Below, one piece after another: positions 10,307 to 22,760 of a stretch of DNA of 64,000 nt. The translations under genes and the position numbers were made by a program. The stretch is taken from positions 23,231,304 to 23,295,303 of the forward strand of contig CM060114.1 in the NCBI GenBank assembly GCA_030522415.1, read 5' to 3'. Numbering within the stretch: the first letter of the stretch is position 1; the number at the start of each line of letters is the position of its first letter. The DNA is from Channallabes apus. Taxonomy: Eukaryota > Chordata > Actinopteri > Siluriformes > Clariidae. Under the pieces are notes generated by a model. It had not been told where the DNA came from and searched no databases. It saw only the letters and a list, made by a program, of their open reading frames with translations.

Positions 10307-12209
10307 ACTTGTGTTTTTTGTTTGAGCATGTCTCTAATGCGAAGGATCCAGGCAACGGATCTTTTTAACTTGTGCCAGTCAGAGTGATAATTAATTAATT
10401 TACTCACTGCATCTGTGCTTTCTGTAATGCTCATAATGTTCACTAAAGCTGAGAGCTTAATTTTGTTGTTATTTGCTTTCACTGATGTGTCATAAATGTT
10501 TTCAGGCCAGTTACACTCTGCTTCTTTGAGAAAGGAAGGGCCGTGAATCCAGGTGACGTTTTTCATAAACTTTTCACAGGATACCCCCCTGGACGCAGAA
10601 TCAGCTAGGTTTTTTGAGGTATTGACGTACCTCCATTGCTTTGTCTTGGTTGACTCTCTTATAGTGGCAATTCTGTTGGCCACAAAGGTCTTAAAACTAA
10701 GTGTTTTATTGTCGATGTATCTCAAAACAGGTGTACTGTCAGTCCAAAACATTGAGTCTAGTAATTTCAATTATACTTGCTCTCTCAGCATTTTGTAATT
10801 TCTTACAGCGATCACTGCCGCCGTCAATTCCATTCGTGGAATTGTGGTTTGTTTCAGGGGTGCTACACGGGAGTTCCCCATCATGAATGTGCAATGTGTG
10901 AGTCCATCAGCTTTTACTAACCTGAGGTATGAGGCAACTCCGTATCCCATTTCACTCGCGTCGGAAAAGTGATGAAGTTGCGCTGTAACTGTGGCTCCAA
11001 AATCTGCTGGTTTCACGCACCTTGCTACACTGAACTCGGACAGTTGGGGCAGCTCTTGCAGCCAGAGTTTCCATGCTTTAGCAAACTGCTCGGGAATGTC
11101 ATCGTCCCATGCGAGTTTTTCTTTGCATAACTGTTGCATTACAGTTTTGCCTGGCAGTATGACAGGCGCCAGAAAACCTAAGGGGTCGTAAATCGAACTG
11201 GTGATTGACGGGATTCCTCGTCATAGGTCGTTCTTTTAAACAAATTTTGAACTTGAACATGTCTGAGTTAATGCACCACAGCACCCCCAGACCTCTCTCA
11301 ACCGGGAGTGCATTTTTACTCAAGTCTAAGTCTCTCATGTGTTTGATCCTTTCGCTCTCGGGAATGAAAGTCAGTAGGGTTTTGAACGGATGCTTTCTTA
11401 AGTGGGAGGCCGATGTAGAAGTGATTATCTGTGACCTGCAAAGAGTTATTAACGAGATCTAAGAACTGAAAATCATCTTGTGATATCTCTGCCTTGTCAT
11501 CGCAATTTCGTTCGGGAAAATCATGGTTATATTGCTCTATCAGCATTCGTTCTACACTTTCAATAGAGGTTCGGTTAACTGTAACGCTCACTGGTTCGTC
11601 GGGTTCTCGGAGAGGCCCGTTCACAGTCCATCCGAGAGCACTCTGCACCGCGTATGGCCCTTCATGCCTGCTATTGATTACTCGCAGTGGTTCAAGGAGT
11701 TTGTGCTCTTTATTTCCTATGAGAATTTCAATTCCGGCGCTAATCTGGGGCAACTTTACCTCGCTAAGGTAGGACCACTGGTCGATGTCGTGCTGTTGTG
11801 GAATACTTTACACTGTATTCTTTTGTGTATACACATTGGGAAGTTCAATAAAGGTGTTTTCTTCCAGGCTACTAATCTCCAAATCATTGAGCATGTAACT
11901 TTCTACAACGTTTGTTGAGTTCATGGTGCTCAGCAGTATTTTAACTTTTCTGCCTTCTACATTTAATCGCCTTGCTAACGACTCTGTACAAAATGTGGCG
12001 GAACTACCTTGGTCTATGAATGCATACACTTCTGCAATTTTGTCACCTTTCTTGGACTTTATTTTAACGGGTACTATGGGGAGGATGCAATTACCTCCAG
12101 CCCCAGTGAGGGCATTTGATTGGTGACTCACTGCGAGTGGTGTATTTTTTGTTTCACCTTCAGTTTCGTTTTCGTGGGCGCTTGTGGCTAACTGCGCTGT
12201 GTCTTGCAC
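10307..12209 (-). pseudogene. BEL/Pao Pol: protease, RT remnant, RNase H
   Basis: The minus-strand polyprotein begins with the aspartic protease (about 12100-11990; catalytic-type block AFIDQGSSATF instead of DTGS, usual for BEL/Pao). It is broken by an in-frame TAA near 11808. The RT N-terminal flank follows (GWTVNGPL, FPERNCDDKA, LPLKKASVQNP), and then the protein jumps to the region just after the RT palm (ERLRLE, LPVERGLGVLWCI). The palm with its YVDD-type motif is missing, plus a frameshift near 11330. RNase H blocks follow: HHFSDASEMGYGVASYLR, IPRMELTAAV, FWTDSTPVLRYI, ADSASRG. Cannot reverse-transcribe on its own. Confidence 0.88.
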
Positions 12210-14599
12210 TGCTATGTGTACTATGCAAGGATGTGGCTTTTGCCCACAATGAGCATGTTATTTTTTTGGCACAGTCTTTCCATAATTGACCCTTTCTTAA
12301 GCATCCGAAACAGAATCCATTCCTTTTTAAGAATTCTACTTTGTCTTTGTGTGTCTTATCATTAAATTGGAAGCAATCGTCTAAGATATGCTCCCCTTTG
12401 CAATGTACGCACGGTTTAGTAAAGGCGCTGACAGGTAATGCACTTGCGTTCCTTTTTATAATAGAATCTTTGTAATATTTACCAACCTGTCTGACCTCGG
12501 TTACGAAGCTGACCCTGGGTTTTCTTTGGCTTCTTTGTTTGGGTCCTTGAAGGGATGTGTGACTGGGTTTTCTGTCACTGGTTGCGGCGTCCAGGTCAGC
12601 GAAGGACGGGTCGGAGTACAGTCTAGCTTGTTGATCGATGAAGTCCACCAGCTGGGCGAACTTGGCTCTTCTTCTGTGGAGCTCGTAGTGCTGGTGTGAG
12701 CGAAGCTTCCACCTGTCGATCAGCTTGTGGGGCAGCTTTGTGAGGATGTCAGTCATGCACTGGCTGCTATTCAACTCGTCCATGGATTCACAGTTCTCCA
12801 TGGCGTTTTGGCAGGTTGTCAGGAACGAGGAGAGGGCACTTAACGCCCTTCCGTCGTCTGGTTTTATTTTTGGCCACTTAGCTGCCTTTTGCTTATATGC
12901 TGCTGCAATTCTTAGTTCGTTACCAAACCTGTCGTGCAGCAATTTCTTTGCTCTTGCGTAGCCGTCTGTCATGTTCATGCAGCTCGCTGCAAGTTCTTTG
13001 GGTTCGCATGTGGTGAACAGTTTGAGATAGGACAGCCTTTCAACGTCGTTGTCAGCTTTGGATTCAATGAAACGCTCAAAGGATATCATGAAGGATGAGA
13101 ATTTAAATGGGTCCCCGTTGTACGGAGGGATGTTGCGCTGGGGCAAGGCTGACAGCATGTGGCTTCTCGCGAGCAGTTCTGTGAGCTCTGCTTGACGTTG
13201 CACCTGGAGCCCTACTGTGTCGAGGCTCTGATGTAAGTATTCATTGTCTTGAGTAGTGCATTCTGTCATACTAAATGGGTTTCTGGAGGTGCTTATTGGT
13301 TCCTGATTTGTGTTTGCAATCGCGCCTGGGGAATCTGCCTGGCGTTGTGGCTGACACCATACTACATCATGACCCTGCCATGGATGTTCGTGGTTAAGGG
13401 TAGAACGTTTCTTTGGGGTACTTGTCATTTGTGGGTTTGAGCTCATGGTCATGCCTGACTGGGCTGCCCCGTAGAGCGTTGGCATTCGATAATGTGCTGT
13501 ATCGAAGCTCTGACATAACTGTTCGTTGTCTAGGATAGGACATTCATTTTGAGTGCTTGCTATTGTAGGTCTGACACTGATGGGCTCGCTTGAACGGGCT
13601 GCCTCGAAGCGTGACTCTCGAGTGGGCTGCCACGAGGCGTGTTTGTGATATTCCATGGGCACGCTGTGCTCATAGAGTTCATTGTGTTCCAAGTCTGTAG
13701 AGTGCGCGCTGCTTAGGTGCGCGTTGCTCGATTCAGTGACTGCGCTCTCCTTTGCAGGCTGCGCTCGGCTGTTGCATTTTGAGTTGGAAAACTGAAAGTG
13801 CGCGCTGCTCGGGCGTGCGCTGCTCGATTCAATGAGTGCGCTCTTTCCCGCGGGTGATTGGCTGTCGTATTCCGAGTAAACATTTATTTCAGCTGCAGCC
13901 TTTGCGAGCTCCGTGTCAAGTCTCAGCCTTTCCTTCTGTGCCTTTAGTTTTACCTTTAGTTGCTCTTCCTTAGCCTTTAGTTGCGCCTTTTCCATTTCTA
14001 GTTGCGCCTTTAGTTGCTCTTCCAGCTTCTGCCGGTGGTCTAAGGCTGCTGCTTCAGCTAGCAGGGCTGCTCTGGTGGCTTCTGGCCATTTTCGCCGAGC
14101 TAATGATGCTGTAGATGATGAGGTGCTTGGGCGCTGCCGTTATTTGTGACACGCTGTCGCTTGGCGAGACGTTGTCTTCGCGTGTTCGCGAAGTCATAGA
14201 GTGGCCCTTGGTGTCCGCTATCCAGCGATCCACCTTAGCCATGAATTCTGTGCAGCCTTGTATCTCAGATGCGAAGCAGGCGACCTGATCGCGTTTGCGT
14301 TCGTCTTTATCAGTGTACACTAACACATCAACGTTACTTCTCATAAAGTCTTCTCTCAACTTCCCATATTCGGGTCTGTACTCAGTTTCAATGATGCCTA
14401 AATTACGTCCATCGTTCATAAGCACCTCTAATTCAATAGACATTGCATTCATTTGATTTAGCTTGCCTTTTCTTGCTTCCAGCGCCTCTTCGAGGTTCTT
14501 TCTGTTATCCTCATGTCTGTTCACCTCGATGAGCGCCGTTAGGCTCTCCAGCCAAGTGCTGGGAGTGTTGTCCTCGTTGTTCAGCATGGTGAAGTTCAA
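12160..14599 (-). pseudogene. BEL/Pao Gag
   Basis: Largest Gag of the family here. The N-terminal part (14599 to ~14054; a plausible ATG lies at 14587) has PSTWLESLTALIEVN and VDVLVYTDKDERKRDQVACF. A frameshift near 14060-13995 leads into a 600-residue open frame containing an LKAKEEQLK coiled coil, SSARPSSAH repeats, the capsid-like core (LPQRNIPPYNGDPFKFSSF, LTKLPHKLIDRWK) and two C-terminal zinc-knuckle-like motifs. The first is CVHCKGEHILDDC. The second, CFGCLRKGQLWKDC, has Gln/Leu where His is expected. Gag overlaps the protease frame by about 50 bp. Reads as one frameshift away from complete. Confidence 0.88.
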
Positions 14600-14960
14600 G
14601 GCGCGCTATTCTCTTTTACTTTCTCTTTTACATCCTCCTCATTGGACATCATCTCCAGTACTACAGTCTGCCACAGTTCTTTCTCTGCATTTGTTTGAAC
14701 GACTCTACACCTGGACTCCAGCAACTGAAAAACACACCATATGTTAACCCCTAAAAACATTCAGAGATGTACCGAACTGAATACATGAATACATGAACTT
14801 GTACATTTACTTATCTCTGTCGGTTTTTAGCCCCTGTCTTAATGGAGTCTCTTAGCTGATACTTTCCTGGCCGAGACTAAAAGTATTTCCTCTGCAATGT
14901 TTAACATGTTGGGTAAAAAAAAATCAGATAAGTGACAGAAACAATTACAATTATTAGAGG

Positions 14961-15300
14961 TGTAGATGCGGTCATGTTATTTCACTAGTTTTGACGCGTT
15001 GCTTTGGTTTGATTATTTACTCACAAGAACGGAAGTCCGATGATTTCTTTGTCTTGGTATTTTATTTTCTGCATCAAAGATTCAACACTTCATACAGTCG
15101 TCTTGGGTAAATCCACTGTGGTTACAGCACCTGTTGCTGTATTGAATGGTTCAATGTTACCTTATAACAACAGCTTTGTTATATCTATCTCATTGCGTTT
15201 AGCTCACGGTCAAAAGCTTGTGTTTCCGTAGCCTTTCGCATCTAAACTGAACTTTGTATCATACGATAGTCATACATGTAATAGTGGAATGACATCACAG
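14961..15300 (-). repeat. BEL/Pao 5' LTR, truncated
   Basis: Matches 8425-8770 and its continuation. It starts at TGTAGATGCGG (14961) and loses homology after GACATCACAG at 15300. About 230 bp at the U3 end are absent, so the promoter end of this LTR is gone. Confidence 0.87.
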
Positions 15301-16929
15301 TCAATGGAAAATGCTGGGTTTTGCATGCAATAAAAGAAATCAGCATTTCCGGCACATGCATTTCTTTGCATGACATTGATCAGTGATCAGATATTATATT
15401 CTGTTCTATTATATTGTATGTCATTCTGTGTTTTCTTCATATAATAATGTTTGATGTTTCATTACAACAGTGGTATGCCCATCATTACCAGTTTATGAAT
15501 ATTCATACATGTCATCTGCTGAATTCTGGTGGTTTTCTGAGTACACGTCTTTATTGGTATGACACTTATTGGAATGTCTATTTGTACATTTCTATTGGAA
15601 TGACACTTGCATTACTAATTATGATTATTCAATTCAATTCAATTCAATTTTATTTATATAGCGCTTTTAACAATGGTCATTGTCTCAAAGCAGATTATGA
15701 TTAATAATATGATTATTATGATAAGGATCATTTTATGAAACACTATTCACCCTGAATTACACAATTCAGTTTGGTTGGTACTTGCCAAACTGCACTTAGA
15801 GATACACTGCCTCAAAACATCCAGCAGCAAAAGTCCTGTCCTTCTTACTATTTATTAAACTATGATTTTCACTGGCCAGTAGCCTTGAATTGTTGCTTGT
15901 GGACATTTAAAAACGTATGAATTAATGAAAATTTCCACCCACAGTTCACATCAACGTAACGCTGTTATCGGTCCCCAAATATGCCAACAGATGGTCAATG
16001 AATGTAAAAGTTGTTCAAGACCATGTCTATCTCTTTCAATGAAGGATAAAATGAATGATTGCTATGGAATTACATGTCTCAGTGGGTGAGAGAAAGTCAG
16101 AAATGAGGGTGCGGAGGGGGGCAGGGGGAAAGAAAGAGATATTTATAAAAATGGAGTGCCTATAAAATGATTTAGTGTCAGACATAAAATTATTTAGTGT
16201 CAGACAAAGATAAAATGTAATAGAACACATAGCTATTATATAAAATCATTTAAATCATAAACACAGAGTAATATGTATAATAATAAAACTGATAATTCAT
16301 ATACTCATAATTACACACACTATGCAAGATTTACTCTCCCAGTGCTCAGAGCTTGACCACTGTCTAACATTTTCCAATGTTTAATATTGACCAAGATAAA
16401 TGACAAAAGGAGTAAAGGCAACAAACACCTATTTATTTCTTACTTTAGAGAGAATATACAAATCTGATGTGTAGTAGATAAATATTACTTTACTAACAAC
16501 ATATACTTTACAGACCAGATAAATTCTTTATTTCCCATATCCCGGGTTGTTCAGCAACTGGGGTCTGAGAACAGGTTCAGCCATGATACAGCAACCTTGG
16601 AGCACAGATGGTTACAGTAAGTGCCTTGTCTAAAACCCCCGACCTTGTGATCAGTAACCTAAAGCCTTACCTGTTCAACAAGCCCTGTTTTTTTATTTAT
16701 TTTTATTTTTTTTACCTGCTTTGATTTTGATTTGATCATTTACACCTGCTACAAATATTCTTAACCCAGAGATATTGTCCAGGCATCATCATAAAAATCT
16801 GACCCTGAGCCTGTAATCCCTTCTCCTCAAATAGTTTATCCTATGTGTTGGGAAATAGAACAGGAGATCCACAGGGGAAACTCTTAATGTCCTTTTGAGC
16901 ATGCAACCTCAGGTGCAGCCCAGAGGAAC
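15301..16929. other. AT-rich region without genes
   Basis: No recognisable coding sequence. A minus-strand L2 3' tail lies at 15629-15693 (GAATT repeat plus the AAAGCGCTATATAAATAAAA block read on the complement). The rest holds no feature I can name. Confidence 0.5.
15629..15693 (-). repeat. L2-type 3' tail fragment
   Basis: AATTC repeats followed by ATAGCGCTTTTAACAATGG, the complement of the terminal ~65 bp seen at 10236-10300. An extremely 5'-truncated insertion. Confidence 0.85.
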
Positions 16930-17200
16930 ATGACATGTTTAACAGGGCAACCAGGGATTACTTGAAACTTAGAGTTATTGAACAGGTCTGTCTGGTGACC
17001 CAGTATGGACAAGGAGGCCCAGGCCTACATGCCAGCATGCTCCCTACTGTACATGCACTGCTAGTATGCTACACCCTGTGTCCATATCCTCCCAGCCTCA
17101 GTCAAATCTATTTTTGGATTTCATCACTGGTTTTTCACCCTCTCAAAGAATGATGATGATCCTTGATGTTGTGGATCGGTTATCAAAGGTCTATAAATAA
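16930..17200 (+). mobile_element. Decayed Ty3/gypsy integrase remnant
   Basis: In shifting frames the sequence resembles the gypsy integrase segment between the zinc-binding domain and the catalytic core. A cysteine-containing stretch is followed by a WSHISxDFITGF-like block (around 17095-17135, seen as GFHHWFF/DFITGF across frames), PSKND, and a VVDRLSK-like block (17170-17190). No frame is open for long. The same region of a different gypsy family may explain 19700-19870. The assignment rests on remembered family motifs, so confidence is moderate. Confidence 0.45.
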
Positions 17201-17204
17201 TAAA

Positions 17205-17378
17205 TCCAGACTGGGGAAAAGGAACAATGCAAGGGATCACATCATTCAATTCTGCCAAGAACATCAACTAACCATTACAAACATGTTCTTCCAACAAACA
17301 AAATTGAACCTGTATATGTGGACATCTCCCAGTTGCAAACATCGCAACAAGATCGAATATGACAATTTAAATTTATGA
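17205..17378 (+). mobile_element. RTE-type LINE endonuclease remnant
   Basis: The open stretch reads LGKRNNARDHIIQFCQEHQL, then TITNMFFQQ, then WTSPSCKHRNKIEYDNL. In RTE-type endonucleases the corresponding block has the pattern FxxEHxLxITNTxF...TWxHPRSKHWHxIDYV, and the spacing matches. About 60 codons survive, with no RT seen downstream. Confidence 0.45.
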
Positions 17379-18307
17379 CATTTAAACATCAGCTTAATGC
17401 TGCAAGCCTCCTGACTGGTAAGAAGAACATTGATATATGCAAATATAGAAATCTTTCCATATTTGCATATACTGTATCAAACTGGACTTTCCAAACTGGA
17501 CTCTCGGAAAGATGCAGGATTTTTATGTCAGGTGTCGAATTTTCGTTCTGTTCACACTCAGGAACTACTTTTTATTTCTTCTGGCTTTCAGAGCTGGTTC
17601 CTAATTGTTCTGTCTTACCAACAATCTCCACAACTGCAGCATGCCAACCTAAGCCACGAGGTAGCGACCAGTCATCTGCCTACTAACAATGACTGAAAAG
17701 TGTTTGTTTTTTTTATCATAGTGTGACACATTTTTTAATAGATTAGACAGTTTACTCATTAGTTTACTCAATCTCATTAACTGCAGCTTCATTGTAAAGG
17801 TCTGAATATGTAAATCAGTTCGGCATGAATAAGAAATTTTCTCAGACATCAATTTCATTGTTGACTATATGTCTGTGAGTATGAATGTATCTTTGTGAGT
17901 ATGTCCATCGTGTAAATACCTGTAACCTTAACTTGTCTTGAGCTAGCTTTTAAATAAATTTGACAACTAAGCAGCCGATTGTTCATGATCTGAGCCACTT
18001 TATGTATGCAAGATATTTCCCCATATCAAAGCCAAGCAATTATAATATACTTCTCTACTATTGATGGGTCATTCATGAATGATTCATTAATTTTGAACGA
18101 GTCTTTAACATGATTTAGTCTCAGAGAATGATTTGTTTATTTTCTACTCGGCCCACATGCACAAAGCTTTGCAAAACCTCCGTGGGTTATGTACAGGAAA
18201 CATAAAATAGAATAAATAGAAATAAATAGTTACCTTTGAGTCTTCTAGTCCGAATCGTTCATTCTTTTGTCATGTGACTTCCATGGATGCTATGCAGTGA
18301 ATTACAC

Positions 18308-18695
18308 TGTAAGGATTTCTTGGTTTTTGGTAGACCCCCTTTTTGTCTACTCAGTGCTCCGCCTGTATTCTGCTGTCCCGCCTGGATCCAGGGAACCCCT
18401 CAATGAATCACACAGACCAGTGCTCAGTGAGACGTTCAAAGTTTATTGTGGAAAACAGGAGTATATATATGAACACACACACAAAAGTATCAAAAGAAAG
18501 AGCAGGTGGTTATATCTGGTCCATAATGTTTATAAAAGATAACATGGAGAACACCCGGAGCTTGGGAGTAACTTAGATTATACTAAGGAATGTGTTTGCT
18601 GATAGTGCAGCGTGTCGAGGTCAAAGAAAGAAAACACTCTGTTCTCGTGCACACATAATATCATGAAATACACTAGAAATTAAATATTCCCTACA
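18308..18695 (-). repeat. Solo LTR with 5-bp TSD
   Basis: 388 bp flanked by TACAC at 18303-18307 and 18696-18700. On the minus strand it begins TGTAGGGAATATTT and ends AATCCTTACA. It has a TATA-like ATATATATACT, then CAATAAACTTTGAACG (polyadenylation signal), then a GC-richer U5. The organisation is that of a retrovirus-like or gypsy LTR. No internal sequence remains, so it arose by LTR-LTR recombination. The family cannot be fixed further. Confidence 0.85.
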
Positions 18696-18700
18696 TACAC

Positions 18701-19699
18701 CATTGAGTGGTTCTTCTCATGAGTCTTCTAGTCATTTTTCAGAAGATATGAGAGGTGAATTGCTCATTCTGTTTATTTTAATGTGTTCTTAGCTGCATTG
18801 TAATATTTTTATTACTGGAACTATAGCCAAAATTTGTGTATGTATACGTGTTGGGGGTCTGTTTATTTAAAGTGTAACATTTTATTTTATTTCTGATCAA
18901 AAGAGCAAAATTAACTAAATGACTCAACAGAAGATTCGTAAATTTTTATGAACAAGATTCAAAGAACCGAGTCAGTAAAATGATCCAAACTAGGCACTAC
19001 TAACATAAATTAATGACTAAATCATCTTTACCACTTTCCCCAAATGAGCTCTCCACTGGTTCCTTTCATAACAAATTTTTTAAGATGAGATTAATTTCTT
19101 CCCTGCCCTATTAACATACCGTGTCTTAACTATATCATTGGATTAATAGTTTATTGAGTTTGTTTCCACAATTGTGCTATTCAAATAATTAATAATATAG
19201 CAAACTTTTTCAACAGGGTTTTTTTTATATCATGACTCCAAGATTGTTTTTGAGTATGCTTGACCTCAAAGTCTAGTTCATTTTGATCAGCAAGAGAACA
19301 ATCTTGCTCGAGAACCATACGCCAGTCCACTGGATAAGGCAGTCTTGGCCATGGATCAAATCAGATATGGAAGCCGATCGTACATAAAAACAGAAGTAGA
19401 TTGCTGTATATATATGCAATGTCATCACTGCAATTTGTCTCCATAGCATGCACCCATCTCATCCTTTGATCTACACAGACATAGCTGATAAAGTAGGAAG
19501 GCACATGAGGGCGTTATTCTTGACATTTTTTCTGAAATAGAAGGTAGGGATCCCCTTATTGCAGCCACTTTCACAGGATCTGGCAGAAAGTCTGATCAGC
19601 TCTGCAAACAGTAGCACAGACAAACTCCTGCAAAACCAGTAGGAAAAGTAAATTTATGTGTCCAATTGCTTTCATGTGGCATTGTTAACAATATAGGAG
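18701..19699. other. AT-rich region without genes
   Basis: No feature recognised. Around 19290-19620 there are non-AT-rich stretches that may belong to the same decayed gypsy element as 19700-19870, but no motif is clear. Confidence 0.4.
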
Positions 19700-19870
19700 A
19701 ACCATTTCTTCTATTCCGTTCAAGATCCTCAAGAGGGTCAATCGAGGGGCATATGGCCTTGCCCAGCATTGGACCATGAGGATTAACACAACCTTGTCTT
19801 GCAGGTCAAGCCATTCCTGTGGAGTTCACAGGGCTCTCCCACTAAGCCACCCTTCCCTCACCCCACATTA
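19700..19870 (+). mobile_element. Decayed Ty3/gypsy integrase C-terminus
   Basis: Across two frames: ILKRVNRGAYGLA, then LPQHWTMRIN, then an FHVSxLKPF-like stretch, then PLSHPSLTPHI. This matches the order of the gypsy integrase tail (YxLxLPxxxxIHPVFHVSLLKP). No stop-free frame. Confidence 0.45.
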
Positions 19871-19908
19871 TTGATTGTGCTTTGGCTCAGAAAGTGGGCT
19901 GTAAATAA

Positions 19909-20080
19909 CCTGGGCCCAGTTTCTCGAAAGCTTCTTATCGCTAAGTAGTTCTTAAGGTGTACCTTAACCTAACGTTATGGTGCATTTCCTGAAACGTTCG
20001 TACGCTAAGTATCTCTTAGGTAAGTCAAACATTCACTCTTAGCGTAGTTTCAGCTCAATGCACTAGTCACTTTATAAATC
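19909..20080 (+). repeat. Harbinger-like terminal region
   Basis: Starts CTGGGCCCAGTTTCTCGAAAG and is rich in CTTAAG/CTAAG motifs. It resembles the inverted end at 34215-34372 (GAGAAACCGGGCCC on the + strand) and, more distantly, the Harbinger ends at 47567 and 48818. No partner terminus was found nearby, so it is a truncated end. Confidence 0.5.
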
Positions 20081-20944
20081 AGCGGTGTATGCATGCACAT
20101 TATCAAAGTTGTATGAATGATGGAATTTTCTGTAAGCGTGACTAAGAATTTTATTTTATTTGATATCAGAACTAATAGAGTGACTTTTAATTAGCCTATT
20201 TCATAATGTGACTAATGCATTAAAATTGGCAATCACTTTTAATATTGAACAGGTGGCAAACAATTTGAGAGCGATACAGCGTGTTGTGCTAAACTGAAGA
20301 CGGAGCCATTTGCAGAGCCATGGGGTTCATGACAATTTTTCCTTTAGGCAAAACTTCAGCCCTTTTCATATGTAACCGGGTGGTAAATAAACGTTTAGTT
20401 TTTCCTTTTCTCTACATGGGGAAATTTCCTAATTTATGGTTATTTGCTGTTTGAGATTTATGCCATGAAGAGAGTCAGTGAATTCCCATATTTCCCTTAA
20501 GTGGCCACTTTGTGGTGCTATGTGTGTCAGGTGTAGTTGAAATGCATATGCATTCTTGTCTTCAGACATTTTGTGTGACGTGCAGCAAGCAGGAGGAGCT
20601 GCATGCTCTCTGTGAAATCGCGTCACAGTTGATGCCATCCAGCGGTAAATTATTTCTCATAAATATTCTTCTTGAATGTTATGCCTGGATGTATATTTTG
20701 TAGTTTTATTTCCAAGAGGGGTAATATTTGTAAATTTGTACCATGTGCAGTCATGTCCGATGGTATGACGCTACGTGTAGTGTAGGCCTGTTCAGATGAG
20801 AATCTTAAAAAGTGAAATACATTTAAATGTGCAAATGTTCCATGTTTTCATGTGCCTTACACAATATGTGAATGTTTACACAGCATGTATTGCTGGATTG
20901 GGGGAGATTTCAGCCTTTATAAAATGAACAAGGGAGAGGTTCAT
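20081..20944. other. Intergenic, nothing recognised
   Basis: No supported gene or repeat. Lies between the Harbinger-like end and BEL copy 3. Confidence 0.45.
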
Positions 20945-21086
20945 GTTTATGTATTTTTTATTTTTTTGTAAAGACATGAAATTAAACTTTCTTAACCTTT
21001 TAAACCTTTTAAATCTTTTAAACGTATGATATTTATCTCAGGTGTTTATATTTGCATACCAAATTTCATAACAGATTATGACACAT

Positions 21087-22760
21087 TTAACAGTCCGTTT
21101 CACATATGAGGCACAACTTATCAATTGGTCTTTCCAGAATATTGCTCTTAGTTTTAACGAACACACGTCTCACAAGTCTTTTTTTGTCGGGGAATACCTT
21201 CGTGATTCGACCGACGACCCATGAATTCCTTGGAGAAGACTCAACCATTATTAAAACCACATCTCCAATCGAGAGGTTTTTTCTCACTTGAAACCATTTT
21301 TGATATTCCTGAAGCAAGGGCAGGTATTCACGCACCCATCGCTTCCAGAATAGGTCTGATAGATGCTCGATCTGCTTCCCCCTGCGACGTGCATAGATGT
21401 CTTCCTTTTTGAAAAATCCAGGGTGCAGGTTTGGCTGTTTTTTCATCAGCAGCAGGTGGTTTGGTGTCAGAGGTTCCAGTTTGGACCCGCAGCTGTTTCT
21501 TTTTACAGATGCCTTGCGTTTTTGCTGTGTGGGAATTCCCTGTTTGAGTTCTGCTGCTGCTTTACCCTTTTGCAACGTGAGAAATTCTTCCTTAAATTCA
21601 AGATACTGAATCTGCTTCCACCTGCGACGTGCATAACTGTCCTCTTTCTTAAAAAGTCCAGGAGGCAAGTTTGGCTGTTTTTTCATTAGCAGCAGGTGGT
21701 TGGGTGTTAGGGGTTCTAGGTCTGTTGTATCGTCCGTAACAGTGGTGAGGGGTCTGTCATTCATTATTGCTTCAACTTCGCAAAGGAATGTATGCAGGCT
21801 CTCATCGTTTAGTGTTTGTTCTTTCAGTACTGATCTCAAGATCTTTCTAACTGATCTGATCTGCCTTTCCCATACTCCACCAAAATGAGACCCAGAAGGT
21901 GGATTAAATGCCCACTGTATGCCCTTTTGTGTAAGGAAGCTTTCAATTTGTGTCTGATTCCATCGCGGGATGGCCTCGTGCAGTTCAGACTCAGCACCTA
22001 TAAAATTTGTTCCATTGTCACCACATAATTGACATCTGACCTCTCCTGCACACAAAGCATTGAATGGCATTCAAGCAGGAGTCTGTGTCCAGTGACTGCG
22101 CAACTTCAATGTCCACAGCTCTTGTTGTAAGACAAGTAAAGTCTTTTAGTAAAGTATCTTTTAACATTGCTCCTACCTCGTTTGACCACGAAGGGTCCGA
22201 AATAGTCTACTCCCACGTTAGTAAAAGGTGGGTGATCTGGCGTTATTCTATCACGGGGCAGTTCTGACATTTTTTGTTCGCCTGCTATCGCTCTGATCTT
22301 TCTACATGTCACACACCTGGAGAGCAACTTTCTTACAAGTGAATTAGCTGTTGGGATCCAGTATTTATGCCGCAGTTCTGAAAGCATGTAGTTTCTACGA
22401 CAATGTTAAGATTAATGGCGTGATGTGTGAATCTTTAGGTATAATGATGTTTAATCTGCTCAGGCATTGCAGACCTACCGAGACGTCCTCCGACTCTCAG
22501 CAATCCATCTTGCAGTACTGGGTCCAGTTTAGACAGACAACTGTTTCTTTTTACGACTACATTGTTCTTTTGCATGGAAATTTCCTTTTTGAGTTTTGTA
22601 GCTGCATTACCCTTTTGCAACGTGGAAATTTCTTCTTTGAATTTTTGGCTTTGGATAAACTTAATGACTGTGTTTTCTGCTCTTGTTAAGTCCTGAATTG
22701 TTAAAGACTTGTGAATTTCGGTCTTTGGGTTGTCTAAGTTTGTTTTCACTCTTCTGTTTG
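21087..22760 (-). pseudogene. BEL/Pao integrase with duplicated C-terminus
   Basis: On the minus strand: the RNase H-integrase linker (KEEISTLQKGNAATKLK) and GLLRVGGRLGRS. Then HKYWIP and CVTCRKIR of the zinc-binding domain, then the catalytic domain with VGVDYFGPF (first Asp), CGDNGTNFIG (second Asp) and HFGGVWERQIRSVRKIL (Glu). Frameshifts occur near 22430, 22110 and 22070. The last 984-bp frame is odd: after EPLTPNHLL...YARRRWKQIQYL it continues in frame into a second copy of the linker ([19 protein letters not shown]) and again into [17 protein letters not shown]. The C-terminal block therefore occurs twice, and the second unit matches the core-deleted form of copy 2. Confidence 0.88.

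Larger units (their letters stand above)
8425..15300 (-). mobile_element. BEL/Pao retrotransposon, copy 2 (both LTRs)
   Basis: Minus-strand element: 3' LTR 8425-8997, internal region, truncated 5' LTR 14961-15300. On the minus strand the order is gag, protease, (RT remnant), RNase H, integrase C-terminus, as in BEL/Pao. An L2 fragment sits at 9781-10300. The RT core and the integrase core are both deleted, so the copy is non-autonomous. The right end stops inside the LTR at 15300, so no TSD can be scored. The left end abuts a truncated L2 3' UTR. Confidence 0.92.
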
